Positions 1 to 8,684 of a stretch of DNA of 64,000 bases are shown piece after piece (position 1 is the first letter of the stretch; every line of letters begins with the position of its first letter). Below the pieces are notes generated by a model. The model was not told where the DNA came from. It saw only the letters and a program-made list of their open reading frames with translations, and did no database searches. This DNA comes from Sphingomonas rosea (lineage in GTDB: Bacteria > Pseudomonadota > Alphaproteobacteria > Sphingomonadales > Sphingomonadaceae). The DNA lies in NCBI RefSeq assembly GCF_039538065.1, contig NZ_BAABBR010000001.1, forward strand, positions 844,501-908,500. Reading direction: 5' to 3'. Position numbers and translations under genes: made by a program.

Positions 1-1394
1 GGATCGATCATGATCATTCGGCACTGGTCCGGGCCCATCCGGTAGAGCAGCGAGAGGATCATGCAGTTGAGGCCGACCGACTTGCCCGAGCCGGTGGTAC
101 CCGCGACGAGCAGGTGCGGCATGGGCGCGAGGTCGGCGATGACGGGGTCGCCCGCGATATTCTTGCCGAGCACCAGGGGCAGGCTCATCGCCTGGTCGGC
201 GAAGGCCTGGCTGCCGATGAGTTCGCGCAACGCGACGCTTTCGCGTTTGGGATTGGGCAATTCGATGCCGATGACGCTGCGGCCCGGAATGGTCGCGACG
301 CGGGCCGAGAGTGCGCTCATGTTGCGGGCGACGTCGTCGGCGAGCTGGATGACGCGGCTGGCCTTGATTCCGCTCGCGGGCTCCAATTCGTACATGGTGA
401 CGACGGGGCCCGGGCGGACCTCGACGATGTCGCCGCGGACGTGGAAGTCCTCGAGCACGCTTTCGAGCAGGCGGGCATTGCGCTCGAGGCCCGCGCGATC
501 GACCTGGTTGCGACCTGATTCGGCAGGCAAAGCGAGGAGGTCGATCGGGGGCAGCGCGTAGCTGTCGCCGAGCGCGAGGCTCTGCTGCTGCGCGGCGCCG
601 GCGGCGCCCTTGCGGCCCTTGACCTTTTCGGCGGCGGCGGGCGCGATCGAGCGGGTCGGCTCCTTGACCGCCACCTCGGGCCGCGACTTGGGCGGCGCGG
701 CGACCCGCGGTTCGGCCTCTTCCCTGGCGGTCCGGCGCGGTGCGGGGAGCCGCTCGGTCGAGCGCTTGAGCTTGTCGGTGACGAAGGCCTTCTCCTCGTC
801 GCGCAGCGCCAGCGCGATGAAGGCGAGGACGAGTCCGCCGAGGCCGAGCAGGAGGATGAGCGCAATCCGGCTCGGGCCGGCGATCGACTGCTCGGGGATC
901 ATGGCGAGGAGCGCGTTCCAGCCATTGGCGCCGGCGAGACCGAGCACCCCGCCCCATCCGGCCGGCAGCCCCGATACGCCCGAATTGACGAGCAGGCCGA
1001 GCGCCATGCCGATGAGCACCGCGCCGAGCGCAGCGACCGACAGCGCCCGCCCGACCCGGCCCGCGGGCTGGCCGCCGAGGAGACGGATTCCGGCGAGGCC
1101 GAGTACCGGCAGCAGGACCACGCCGCCAAGGCCGAACAGGAGCAAGAGCAGGTCGCTGGCATAAGCGCCGGGCAGACCGAGCCAGTTGGCCGCGGGGCCG
1201 CCCGCCGCGGTGCTCCAACTCGGATCGGTCCGCTCGTGCGTCAGGAGCGCGATCGCCAGCGCCACCGAGATACCGAGCAGGATCGCGCCGACGAAGCGCA
1301 GCGAGAAGTCACGCGCCGCGCCGCCCAACCGGTCACGCCAGTCGGGTTCGAGCTCGCGCCGGTCCGCCCGGGTCCGTGCCGCTGCCGTTGCCAT
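1..1394 (-). CDS. ftsK: DNA translocase FtsK, N-terminal part (runs off the left edge)
   Basis: FtsK anchors at the division septum and pumps chromosome DNA to resolve termini. The visible 464 codons start at the ATG at 1394 and are open to base 1. The N-terminus carries about four hydrophobic segments (the first near residues 34-52), then an Ala/Pro/Lys-rich linker, then the alpha domain and the start of the beta domain. A Walker A motif GTTGSGKS sits near residues 427-434. The Walker B motif and the DNA-reading gamma domain lie outside the window. A gap of about 105 bp separates it from the divergent ubiH-like gene, so both promoters must be there. Assignment is firm; only the length is unknown. 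Confidence 0.95.
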   Translation of the reverse strand, partial: MATAAARTRADRRELEPDWRDRLGGAARDFSLRFVGAILLGISVALAIALLTHERTDPSWSTAAGGPAANWLGLPGAYASDLLLLLFGLGGVVLLPVLGLAGIRLLGGQPAGRVGRALSVAALGAVLIGMALGLLVNSGVSGLPAGWGGVLGLAGANGWNALLAMIPEQSIAGPSRIALILLLGLGGLVLAFIALALRDEEKAFVTDKLKRSTERLPAPRRTAREEAEPRVAAPPKSRPEVAVKEPTRSIAPAAAEKVKGRKGAAGAAQQQSLALGDSYALPPIDLLALPAESGRNQVDRAGLERNARLLESVLEDFHVRGDIVEVRPGPVVTMYELEPASGIKASRVIQLADDVARNMSALSARVATIPGRSVIGIELPNPKRESVALRELIGSQAFADQAMSLPLVLGKNIAGDPVIADLAPMPHLLVAGTTGSGKSVGLNCMILSLLYRMGPDQCRMIMID

Positions 1395-1499
1395 TCTCGT
1401 CTATTCCCACCCGCTCAAATCTGTTCCCCCATTGTGCCTGTCAGCCGAGTCCATGGTCAAGGATGACGGCATGACGATCAGCCCCTACATGCGTCTTCC

Positions 1500-2720
1500 A
1501 TGACACGCACCGACGTCATCATCCTCGGCGGCGGCCTGGTCGGCCTCGCGCTCGCCAGCGCCCTCGACCATGCCGGGCTCCAATCCATCATCGTCGATCC
1601 GGCGGACCCCGACACGCGCCGCGACGCGGCCTTCGACGGGCGCACCACCGCGGTCTCCTCGTCGAGCATGCGGATGTTCGGGACCATCGGAGTCCTCGAC
1701 CATCTCGCCGGAGCGGGTTGCCCGATCGAGGCGATCCGCGTTGCCGACGGGCTTCAGCCGGGCTCGCTGACCTTCGAGCCGGGCGAGGACGGCGAGCCCT
1801 TGGGCGTGATGCACGAGAACCGCCACCTGCGAGCCGCCCTTCTTGCGCGGGCCGAAGCGGCGAGCCATGCGACGCTGATGTGGAAGCGGCAGGTCAAAGA
1901 AGTCGTCCGAGACGACCATCGGGCCACCGTTCGCCTTGCCGACGGCGAAGAACTGACCGCACCGCTGGTGATCGGGGCCGAGGGCCGCCAGTCACCGAGC
2001 CGCGAGGCGGCGGGCATCCGCATGGCGCGCTGGTCCTACCGGCACACGGCGATCGTCTCGACCCTCGCGCACGACCGGCCGCATGAGCATGTCGCCTACG
2101 AGATCTTCTATTCGACCGGCCCGTTTGCGCTGTTGCCGATGAACGACCTCGAGGACGGGACGCATCGCTCGGCGATCGTCTGGTCGATCGAGAACGACAA
2201 GGCGGCGGGGCTGCTCGCGCTGTCGGACGAGGCGTTCGCGGCCGAGGCCCAAGCGGCGATGGGCGGCTTCCTCGGGCGCATCGGGCTGCTGACACCGCGC
2301 TCCTCCTATCCGCTCGGTTTCCACCATGCGGTGCGGATCACCGACCGGCGGCTCGCGCTTGTCGGCGACGCCGCGCATGCGGTCCATCCGATCGCGGGTC
2401 AGGGGGTCAATCTCGGCTTCCGCGACGCGGCGGCGCTGGCCGAGGTGCTGGTCGACGGCGCGCGGCTGGGTCTCGACCTCGGAGACGCGCAATTGCTCGC
2501 CCGCTACCAGCGCTGGCGGGCGCTCGACGCCTTCAGCGTGGCGCTGGCGACCGACGGGCTGACGCGACTCTATGGCGTGCCCGGCAAGACCGCCTCGGCG
2601 GTCCGCCGGCTCGGGATGGGGATCGTCGACCGGCTGCCGCCATTGAAGGCCAGGCTCAACGCGGCGGCGCGGGGAAACAGCGGCGAACTGCCGCGGCTGC
2701 TGCTCGGCGAAACCCTCTAG
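1500..2720 (+). CDS. ubiH: UbiH/UbiF/Coq6-family FAD-dependent aromatic hydroxylase (ubiquinone biosynthesis)
   Basis: A 406-residue flavoprotein monooxygenase. It has the N-terminal dinucleotide fold (GGGLVGLALA, about residues 10-19) and the second FAD motif GDAAHAVHPIAGQG near residues 287-300, typical of the UbiH/UbiF/VisC group. These enzymes hydroxylate the benzoquinone ring precursor during ubiquinone synthesis at the inner membrane. Which ring carbon is modified cannot be told from sequence, so the symbol marks the family only. The ATG at 1500 gives the usual start just before the first beta strand. It is divergent from ftsK and meets the LON-domain gene tail to tail, with no gap. Confidence 0.85.
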   Translation: MTRTDVIILGGGLVGLALASALDHAGLQSIIVDPADPDTRRDAAFDGRTTAVSSSSMRMFGTIGVLDHLAGAGCPIEAIRVADGLQPGSLTFEPGEDGEPLGVMHENRHLRAALLARAEAASHATLMWKRQVKEVVRDDHRATVRLADGEELTAPLVIGAEGRQSPSREAAGIRMARWSYRHTAIVSTLAHDRPHEHVAYEIFYSTGPFALLPMNDLEDGTHRSAIVWSIENDKAAGLLALSDEAFAAEAQAAMGGFLGRIGLLTPRSSYPLGFHHAVRITDRRLALVGDAAHAVHPIAGQGVNLGFRDAAALAEVLVDGARLGLDLGDAQLLARYQRWRALDAFSVALATDGLTRLYGVPGKTASAVRRLGMGIVDRLPPLKARLNAAARGNSGELPRLLLGETL

Positions 2721-3362
2721 CTATTGCATGCGGGGGGTCATGTCCCCGCCGCCCTGTGCCAGCCGCAGGAACTGCATCAGCTGGATGAGGAGCTCGGCGC
2801 GTCGATCGAGCCGGTCCTCCTCGAGCAGCGCCTGCTTGGCGCCGGTGTCGAACGGCGCGACCTGCGCGATCGCATTGACCAGCATCTCGTCGTCGAGCCG
2901 CTCGACCGCGGCCCAGTCGACGGTCAGCCCCATGGCGTCACCAAGCAGGCGCGCTTCCTGCTCGACCGCGGCGCGAAGCACCGAGGCGAGTGCCTCTGGC
3001 TCATCCTCGGCATCGCCGCCCGGCACGACATCGGCCTGGCGATAGGGGGTCCCCGTGTCGGCCTCGGCGATGAGCGTGAAGCGGGTGGTGCCCTGGAGCA
3101 CGATATTGAAGCGCCCGTCGCCCAGCTCCTCGAGGCCGACGATCTCGCCGATGCAGCCCACCCGATAGAGCTCGGGCTGGCCGAGGCCGTCGTCGGGTGC
3201 GGCCTTGGGCTGGATCATGCCGATGAGGCCGCCGCCCGCGACCGCATCCTCGATCATCTGCCGGTAGCGCGGTTCGAAGATGTGGAGCGGAAGGTGGCTG
3301 CGCGGAAACAGCACCGCGCCCCCAATCGGAAAGAGCGGGAGCCGGAGGGGTCCGTCGCTCAC
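2721..3362 (-). CDS. LON-protease substrate-binding (LON N) domain protein
   Basis: A 213-residue stand-alone LON N-terminal domain without ATPase or protease parts. The domain opens with LPLFPIGGAVLFP and continues with HIFEPRYRQM, the usual LonSB signature. I start it at the GTG at 3362, which overlaps the stop of the thioredoxin gene by four bases (GTGA) and places the domain right at the N-terminus. The longer frame from 3407 would add about 15 residues read from inside the upstream gene. The overlap implies translational coupling with the thioredoxin-like protein, a pairing that suggests a shared protein-quality role (inference). Confidence 0.85.
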   Translation of the reverse strand: MSDGPLRLPLFPIGGAVLFPRSHLPLHIFEPRYRQMIEDAVAGGGLIGMIQPKAAPDDGLGQPELYRVGCIGEIVGLEELGDGRFNIVLQGTTRFTLIAEADTGTPYRQADVVPGGDAEDEPEALASVLRAAVEQEARLLGDAMGLTVDWAAVERLDDEMLVNAIAQVAPFDTGAKQALLEEDRLDRRAELLIQLMQFLRLAQGGGDMTPRMQ

Positions 3363-4267
3363 GTGAACAGCAGGGCCGAGAGGCGGCGGCGCTGCGCCTT
3401 CGCCCACGGATCCTCTAGACCGGTCGCTTCCAGAAGCTTGAGGAATTGCGCGCGGGCCGCCCCCTCGTTCCAGTCGCGGTCGCGGCGGACGATCTCAAGC
3501 AGGGCGTCGGCAGCCTCGTCGCGGCGCCCGCCGGCCATCAGCGCGCCGGCGAGCTCCATTCGCGCTCCATGGTCGTCGGGATTGGCGTCAAGCCGCCGCT
3601 CGAACTCGCCCGTGTCGACCGCCGGCCCGGCGCCGGCGATGTCGAGGCCGGCGCGCGCCCGCGCGATCGCGGGGTCGCTCGCGGCCTTTTCGGGCAGCGC
3701 GTCGATCAACTCGCGGGCTTCGTCGTGGCGACCGAGCGCGAGGAGTGCGCGGGCGAGCCCGCCGACCGCCTCGGGATGATCGGGATCCATGGCGACGATC
3801 TGGCGGAAGATGCTTTCGGCCCGCTCGGCGTCACCGCCCGCCAGCACTTCGTCGCCCATTGCCACCAAAGGCGCGATCTCCGCCTCGAGCGCCTGCGCTT
3901 CGCCCTTGACCGGCAACTGGCCGAGCAATTGGTCGATGACGCGCTTCAATTGGCCTTCGGAGCGATATTGGGTGAGGTCGGCGACGGGCTGGCCGCCGAA
4001 GATCGCATAGACGGTCGGGATCGACTGGATGCGGAACTGCGCCGCGATCACCTTTTCCTCGTCGACGTCGATCTTGACGAGCCGGACGCCCTTGTCGGCA
4101 TAATCGGCGGCGACCTTTTCGAGCACGGGGCCGAGCTGCTTGCACGGTCCGCACCATTCCGCCCAGAAATCGAGAATGACGAGATGCTCGAGACTGGGCT
4201 GGAGAACCCCCTCCTGGAAGCTGCGAATCGCTTCGCGTTCGTCCTCGCTCATGCCGATTGTTGCCAC
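3359..4267 (-). CDS. cnoX: Thioredoxin-domain protein with TPR-like C-terminus (CnoX/YbbN type)
   Basis: 302 residues: an N-terminal thioredoxin fold with active site WCGPCK, then a helical TPR-like half (SIFRQIVAMDPDHPEAV and ARRDEAAD-type repeats). Family members named CnoX/YbbN are chaperone-redox proteins that hand clients to GroEL and DnaK. I chose the GTG at 4267 (VATIGMSEDE) because an AGAGG ribosome site lies about ten bases upstream. The ATG at 4252 is a possible alternative. Both active-site cysteines are present, unlike in E. coli CnoX. It is first in a two-gene unit with the LON-domain protein. Confidence 0.85.
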   Translation of the reverse strand: MATIGMSEDEREAIRSFQEGVLQPSLEHLVILDFWAEWCGPCKQLGPVLEKVAADYADKGVRLVKIDVDEEKVIAAQFRIQSIPTVYAIFGGQPVADLTQYRSEGQLKRVIDQLLGQLPVKGEAQALEAEIAPLVAMGDEVLAGGDAERAESIFRQIVAMDPDHPEAVGGLARALLALGRHDEARELIDALPEKAASDPAIARARAGLDIAGAGPAVDTGEFERRLDANPDDHGARMELAGALMAGGRRDEAADALLEIVRRDRDWNEGAARAQFLKLLEATGLEDPWAKAQRRRLSALLFT

Positions 4268-4422
4268 GCAGTTCTGTCCTCTTTGACGCGTGAGCCATAT
4301 GGGCCAAGCCCACGTCATCGCCAAGGGCAGCAATTGAGGTAGCCACTAAGGGTTGCCAGCCCCGCAGGCCGTTGCTAATGGCCCGCGACCCGACGGCCTC
4401 CAGCGCCGTCCAAAACGCCAGA

Positions 4423-4497
4423 GCGGGCGTAGCTCAGGGGTAGAGCACAACCTTGCCAAGGTTGGGGTCGAGGGTTCGAATCCCTTCGCCCGCTCCA
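4423..4497 (+). tRNA. tRNA-Gly (anticodon GCC)
   Basis: 75 nt with encoded CCA end. Acceptor stem GCGGGCG pairs with CGCCCGC before discriminator T and CCA. Anticodon stem CAACC/GGTTG frames the loop TTGCCAA, with GCC at 4455-4457. The T arm GAGGGTTCGAATCCCTT is canonical. It decodes GGC and GGU glycine codons. It stands alone between the thioredoxin gene and the oxygenase gene. Confidence 0.97.
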
Positions 4498-4549
4498 GCG
4501 ATCTTTCCGAGATCCTGTCATCCGCCGCGATCAAGCGCGACAGCGCGCG

Positions 4550-5188
4550 TCAGCCGAACGGCCGCTCGCGATACCAGCGGGTCAGCACATATTTGACTCC
4601 GCGCCGGACCTTCATCCCCTGGTGGAGGGTCGCCGGATTTGGCCGCCCGTCGGGAAGCAGGTTGTTCCAAGCGAGCAATTTCCCGGCTTCGGGCTGGACC
4701 GTCTTGCCGATGGTCTTGAACCGCGTCGCGCCGCCTTCCTCAACGTCGTTGAGATAGATCATCGCGGTCCAGGTTCGCTGACCGCTGTCCGCGCAATGGA
4801 TAAAAAAGTCGGCGCCGGTCGGTTCGAACGTGTCGGTGTGCAGCTTGAACTCCTGCCCCGGGGCGTAGCGCTGGCCCTGCAGCGGTTCGCCGAGGCGGTC
4901 GTCGAGACCGAGGAGATCGCTGATTCGCGCGTTGATCGCGGCAACGAGCGGGTCGGTGCCGGCAAGGTCGCAGGTCTCGCTGGTGCGGAACGCCGATTCG
5001 CCGCGGTCGTCGGCGATGGTCGAGGGCCGCCGTCCCCCATCGATCATCGCGATCAGCGCCGCGCGTTCGGCCGCGTCGAGGAAATCGCGGCGGATGAACA
5101 GTTCGAGCGCCGGATTGGGGACGCGCTGGACCCCCGCGGCCGCCCGGAGCCGGGTGGCGACCGCGCTAGAGGACAAGGCTGCCGCCAT
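4550..5188 (-). CDS. 2-oxoglutarate/Fe(II)-dependent oxygenase, prolyl-4-hydroxylase-like
   Basis: 212 residues. The double-stranded beta-helix core shows the iron ligands HTD (in FKLHTDTF) and a distal His in LHQGMKV, followed by a Lys/Arg-rich strand ending KYVLTRWYRE that would bind 2-oxoglutarate. This is the P4Hc type found in many bacteria; the physiological substrate (protein, peptide or small molecule) cannot be read from sequence. The ATG at 5188 lies inside the 3' end of the beta-lactamase-like gene (23-bp overlap), so the two are probably co-transcribed. Confidence 0.8.
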   Translation of the reverse strand: MAAALSSSAVATRLRAAAGVQRVPNPALELFIRRDFLDAAERAALIAMIDGGRRPSTIADDRGESAFRTSETCDLAGTDPLVAAINARISDLLGLDDRLGEPLQGQRYAPGQEFKLHTDTFEPTGADFFIHCADSGQRTWTAMIYLNDVEEGGATRFKTIGKTVQPEAGKLLAWNNLLPDGRPNPATLHQGMKVRRGVKYVLTRWYRERPFG

Positions 5189-6203
5189 CGGCCTCGTGTG
5201 CGGCGATCACTGCGCGAACGACATCGTTCATGAGGTTCATCCGGACGATCAGCGGGGTCGCGGTGCGCTTGATCATCACCGCCACCGCATAGCTCCGCCC
5301 ATCGGGCGCGGTGAGGATGCCGATGTCGTTGTAGCCCGCCTGCTCGCCGCCGAGGATCTGGCCGGTGCCGGTTTTGTGGGCGAGGGTCCAGCCGGGCTTG
5401 AGGCCGCCGCGAAGCCGGTTCTTGCCGGTGCGCGTGTCGCTCATGATGGTGAGGAGCCGTGCGGTCGAGGCCGGGCTCAGCAACTCGCCGCGCTTGAGCC
5501 GCGCCAGCGTACCGACGATCGCGGCGGGGGCGGCGCCATCATAGGGATCGGCGATGTAGCGGTTGAACAGGCTTCGCCGCACCGCCAGCGGAAGCGCATC
5601 GCGGGCTTTGTAGAAAGCGTCGCCGATCGAATAGCTCTGGCTCCACGTCAGCCCCGCGATCCGTGACTGGAGCGCGCGCTCGCCCTCGTAGAAGCGGATA
5701 TGGCCAAGCCCCTTGCCGGCAATGAAGCGGCGCACCGCCGCCGGCCCGCCCGCGACCCGCATCAGTTTGTCGTTGGCGGTATTGTCGGACTTGGTGATCG
5801 CGTCGACCAGCAGGTTCTCGACCGTGGTCGTATAGGTGCCGCCCGCGATCACCCGCTGGGCGATCGGCTGGTTGAAGACGGTGAGGTCGTCGCGGGTGAG
5901 CGTGACCGGGCCCGACAGGGTCAGCCTGCCCTTGTCGACCGCATCCATCGCGGTCAGCGCGACGAAGAATTTGCTGACGCTCTGCTGGGGGTAGAGCTCC
6001 TCGTCCTTCCAGCCGGTGCGCCAGCCGCGGTCGACCGACTGGACCGCGATCCCCACTTGCCCCGCAAAGCCGCGGCCGAGGACATCGATGCGCTCGGTAA
6101 GGCCCGGCGGGGTGCGCTCGGCGCGCATCTGGGCGTGGGCGGAGCCGCTCAGGGCCGCAAGCGCGAGCGCTCCCAGCGACAGGCGCTTCAGCAGTGACGT
6201 CAT
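5166..6203 (-). CDS. Class A beta-lactamase-like serine hydrolase
   Basis: 345 residues with a Sec signal peptide ending SAHA-Q (about residue 25). The class A motifs are SVSK (S70xxK73), SDN (130-132) and KTG (234-236). Counting from SDN as in TEM-1, Glu166 is present (in GERALQ) but residue 170 is Gln instead of Asn. About 25-30 extra residues follow the omega loop. It may hydrolyse beta-lactams in the periplasm, but the altered omega loop leaves activity uncertain. The ATG at 6203 has a GAGGAGGGG ribosome site; the longer frame from 6248 lacks one. It overlaps the oxygenase gene downstream. Confidence 0.8.
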   Translation of the reverse strand: MTSLLKRLSLGALALAALSGSAHAQMRAERTPPGLTERIDVLGRGFAGQVGIAVQSVDRGWRTGWKDEELYPQQSVSKFFVALTAMDAVDKGRLTLSGPVTLTRDDLTVFNQPIAQRVIAGGTYTTTVENLLVDAITKSDNTANDKLMRVAGGPAAVRRFIAGKGLGHIRFYEGERALQSRIAGLTWSQSYSIGDAFYKARDALPLAVRRSLFNRYIADPYDGAAPAAIVGTLARLKRGELLSPASTARLLTIMSDTRTGKNRLRGGLKPGWTLAHKTGTGQILGGEQAGYNDIGILTAPDGRSYAVAVMIKRTATPLIVRMNLMNDVVRAVIAAHEADGGSLVL

Positions 6204-6271
6204 GGCGTCTCCCCTCCTCGCCGACGGACCTACCCGCTTGATTCGCAAAAGCGACTTGGCCGCGCAAGCCT

Positions 6272-7072
6272 CTACTGGCGGAGGAGCGCGGCGCTTTCGA
6301 TCTCGTCCAGCGCGCGGTGCGAGGCGACGTAGGAGCGCGCGTCAGCGACCCATTTGGGCGCCGCGTTGATGCCGGGCAGCCGCATTGCCTCGGCCAGCGC
6401 CTGGTCGACCTGCCCGGCGGCAAGCTTGGCCGAGGCGCGGTCGTAGGTCGGGACGGGGCGCTGGCTCGGCTGGTCGGCACGGCGGATGCTGACGAGATTG
6501 CCCATCTCGCGGCGGACGCTCTGCCACAGGCTCGCGCTTTCGGGCGCGGCCTTGAGCTTGGGCGCGAGCACCGCGAAGTCGGCCATCAGCTGGTCGAGCC
6601 GGACGGGCTTGCGCGAGGACGTGACGATGGTCGCCACCGCCTGCGCGTGCGCCGCGCCGAAACGCTCGGCGAGGAGCGGCTCGAGATAGCCGAGCGCCAC
6701 TCCGCGCTCGATCGCGCGGCGCGCGGCAAAGGCGACGAGCAGGGCATCGGCCCGGCCCGCGGATCCCTCGGCGCGAGCAGTCGCATTTTCGACTCGGGCG
6801 AGCCGTTCCTCGAGGGTCGCCACGCGCGCTTCGGTGGCGGGCGGCACGACGGCGGAATTCACGGCCGGCGCGGCCTGGACCACCGGCTGTGCGGGGGCGG
6901 GCGATGACAGGGTGGCGGCGGGAACGGTTTGCGTGAAGCCGGCGAAGCGCGCGACATCGGGATAGCGCGAGAGGAGCAGGATCGTCACCGCGCCGCCGGC
7001 CAGCAGCAGCAACAGCCCCGTCAGCAGGACGGCGCTCAGGGACATGCCGCGGGACTGACCGACGCTGCTCAT
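6272..7072 (-). CDS. Mitofilin-like (COG4223/Mic60-related) membrane protein
   Basis: 266 residues. One transmembrane segment (about residues 14-33), a Pro/Ala linker, a short coiled coil (ATLEERLARVENATARAEG), and a helical C-terminal domain. The family is the alphaproteobacterial relative of mitochondrial Mic60, which shapes the inner membrane. Its position directly after hemC-hemD is the usual alphaproteobacterial arrangement, which supports the call more than sequence alone. The ATG at 7072 lies four bases after the hemD stop. The open frame extends upstream to 7441, but that part is a shadow of hemD. Confidence 0.75.
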   Translation of the reverse strand: MSSVGQSRGMSLSAVLLTGLLLLLAGGAVTILLLSRYPDVARFAGFTQTVPAATLSSPAPAQPVVQAAPAVNSAVVPPATEARVATLEERLARVENATARAEGSAGRADALLVAFAARRAIERGVALGYLEPLLAERFGAAHAQAVATIVTSSRKPVRLDQLMADFAVLAPKLKAAPESASLWQSVRREMGNLVSIRRADQPSQRPVPTYDRASAKLAAGQVDQALAEAMRLPGINAAPKWVADARSYVASHRALDEIESAALLRQ

Positions 7073-7076
7073 GGCT

Positions 7077-7715
7077 TCAGTCCTTGCACAGCTTGGCGGC
7101 GAGGGAAAGCAAGGCGCCGTCCTCGGGCCGCTCGGCGGAAAGGCAGGCCGCCCAGCCCTCCCCGCAGGCCAACGCCGCAGCATCGCTGATCGCCGCGATG
7201 CGAATCCCGCGGCGGTTGCCGTCGAATTCGGCCAGCCGCCGGCCAGCGGCGGGCGAGTGGACGAGGAGCACCTTGCCCGCAAACGCCTCCGGCTCGGGCA
7301 GCGGAAGCGGCGCCGCGCGGTAGACGGTGACCGGGATGATCTGCTGGCGGGGCGCGGCCGGTGCGATGCGGTCTTCTCCGGCAAGGTGGAGCAGCCGAAG
7401 ACCGGCCGGAAGCGCCGCCAGCAGCGCATCGATCCCGCCACGACCGACCGTCACGACCTCGGCCCCTGCATCGCGGGCGGCGGCGGCGGTGGCGTCGCCC
7501 ACCGCATGCACGGGAAGCGTCGGCAACCTGCCCGCTTGCCGCACCGCATTGGCGCTCGTCAGGAGCAGGCCGTCGAACGCGCCGTCGGGCATCGTCCAGG
7601 CGACCGCTTCCATCGCGAAAAGGGGGTGGCGCTCGGCCTCGAGCCCAAGTTCACGCGCCCGCCGGGCGGTGGCCGACGCGCCCGGCTCGGGCCGGAGGAT
7701 GACGAGCCGCCTCAC
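7077..7715 (-). CDS. hemD: Uroporphyrinogen-III synthase
   Basis: 212 residues. HemD closes and inverts ring D of hydroxymethylbilane to make uroporphyrinogen III, the common precursor of heme and sirohaem. The fold is two alternating alpha/beta domains. Recognisable stretches are RRLVILRPEPG at the start and LLLTSANAVR (the conserved S-A-N segment) in the first domain. The GTG at 7715 overlaps the hemC stop (GTGA). Sequence conservation in this family is low, so the hemC linkage is important support. Confidence 0.85.
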   Translation of the reverse strand: MRRLVILRPEPGASATARRARELGLEAERHPLFAMEAVAWTMPDGAFDGLLLTSANAVRQAGRLPTLPVHAVGDATAAAARDAGAEVVTVGRGGIDALLAALPAGLRLLHLAGEDRIAPAAPRQQIIPVTVYRAAPLPLPEPEAFAGKVLLVHSPAAGRRLAEFDGNRRGIRIAAISDAAALACGEGWAACLSAERPEDGALLSLAAKLCKD

Positions 7716-8635
7716 GACCCGGTGAACAGCGCCCTGATGTCGGGCCCTGCGCGGCCGAGCAGTTCCTCCGCCAGCGCCGCGCCCGCGGCCTCCTCGTCGC
7801 CCGCCTCGGCCCGGACCTCGCCGGCGACGTGGCTCGTCCCGTCGCTGCTGAGGAGTTCGGCGCGGAGCCAGATGCGCTCGTCGCCCTCGACCACGGCCAG
7901 AGCCGCGACCGGCGAATGGCATGAGCCGCCGACCGCGCGGGCAAAGGCGCGCTCGGCCAGCACCGCGCGATGCGTCGGAACGTGGTCGATCGCCGCCAGC
8001 AGCGCGCGCGTTTCCTCGTCGTCGGCGCGGCATTCGATCGCGATCGCCGCCTGCCCCGGCGCGGGGAGGAAGTCCTGCGTCTCGACCGCGCAACCCTCGT
8101 CGATGCCGAGCCGGTCGAGCCCCGCGGCGGCGAGGAAGGTCGCGTCATAGGCGCCCTCGGCGATGCGGTTGAGGCGCGTCGCGACATTGCCGCGCATGAT
8201 CGACACCTGCAGGTCCGGCCGCATCCGAAGCAATTGCGCGGTCCGGCGCGGCGACGACGTGCCGACCTTCGCACCTTGGCTCAGCGCCTCGATCGACGGC
8301 GAACCGATCAGCCGGTCGCGCACATCGGCGCGGGGGAGAAAGGCGGCGATCACCAGTTCGGACGGCCGCTCGCTTTCGACGTCCTTGCAGCTGTGCACCG
8401 ACAAACGCGTCGTCCCGCCCAGCAGCGCGATGTCGAGCTCCTTGGTCCACAGCGCCTTCCCGCCGATCTCGGCAAGCGCGCGGTCCTGGACCTTGTCGCC
8501 GGTGGTGCGCACCTCGAAGATCGAGACCGTGCCGGCGGGCCAGCCGTGCGTTTCCTCGAGCGCGGCGGCGGTCGCGTGCGCCTGTGCGAGGGCCAAAGGC
8601 GAGGCCCGGGTGCCGAGCATGAGAGGCGCTGTCAT
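7712..8635 (-). CDS. hemC: Hydroxymethylbilane synthase (porphobilinogen deaminase)
   Basis: 307 residues. Polymerises four porphobilinogens on a dipyrromethane cofactor. The cofactor cysteine is in GGSCHSP. The substrate-binding arginines are in SSPRRTAQL and RGNVATRL, and the catalytic Asp is in HSCKDVES. Most relatives have Met where this one has Cys in that last motif (HSMKDV). Start ATG at 8635, 49 bp from the divergent tsaD, the standard alphaproteobacterial hemC/tsaD layout. First gene of hemC-hemD-mitofilin. Confidence 0.95.
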   Translation of the reverse strand: MTAPLMLGTRASPLALAQAHATAAALEETHGWPAGTVSIFEVRTTGDKVQDRALAEIGGKALWTKELDIALLGGTTRLSVHSCKDVESERPSELVIAAFLPRADVRDRLIGSPSIEALSQGAKVGTSSPRRTAQLLRMRPDLQVSIMRGNVATRLNRIAEGAYDATFLAAAGLDRLGIDEGCAVETQDFLPAPGQAAIAIECRADDEETRALLAAIDHVPTHRAVLAERAFARAVGGSCHSPVAALAVVEGDERIWLRAELLSSDGTSHVAGEVRAEAGDEEAAGAALAEELLGRAGPDIRALFTGS

Positions 8636-8684
8636 CGGCACCACTCTTGCCAGACCTGCCCGCCAAGGCAATGGCCCCCAAGCA

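Noticed and set aside
4346-4534. Minus-strand frame with AKGFEPSTPTLARLCSTPELRPL
   Set aside because: This is the translated antisense of tRNA-Gly, a well-known spurious protein.
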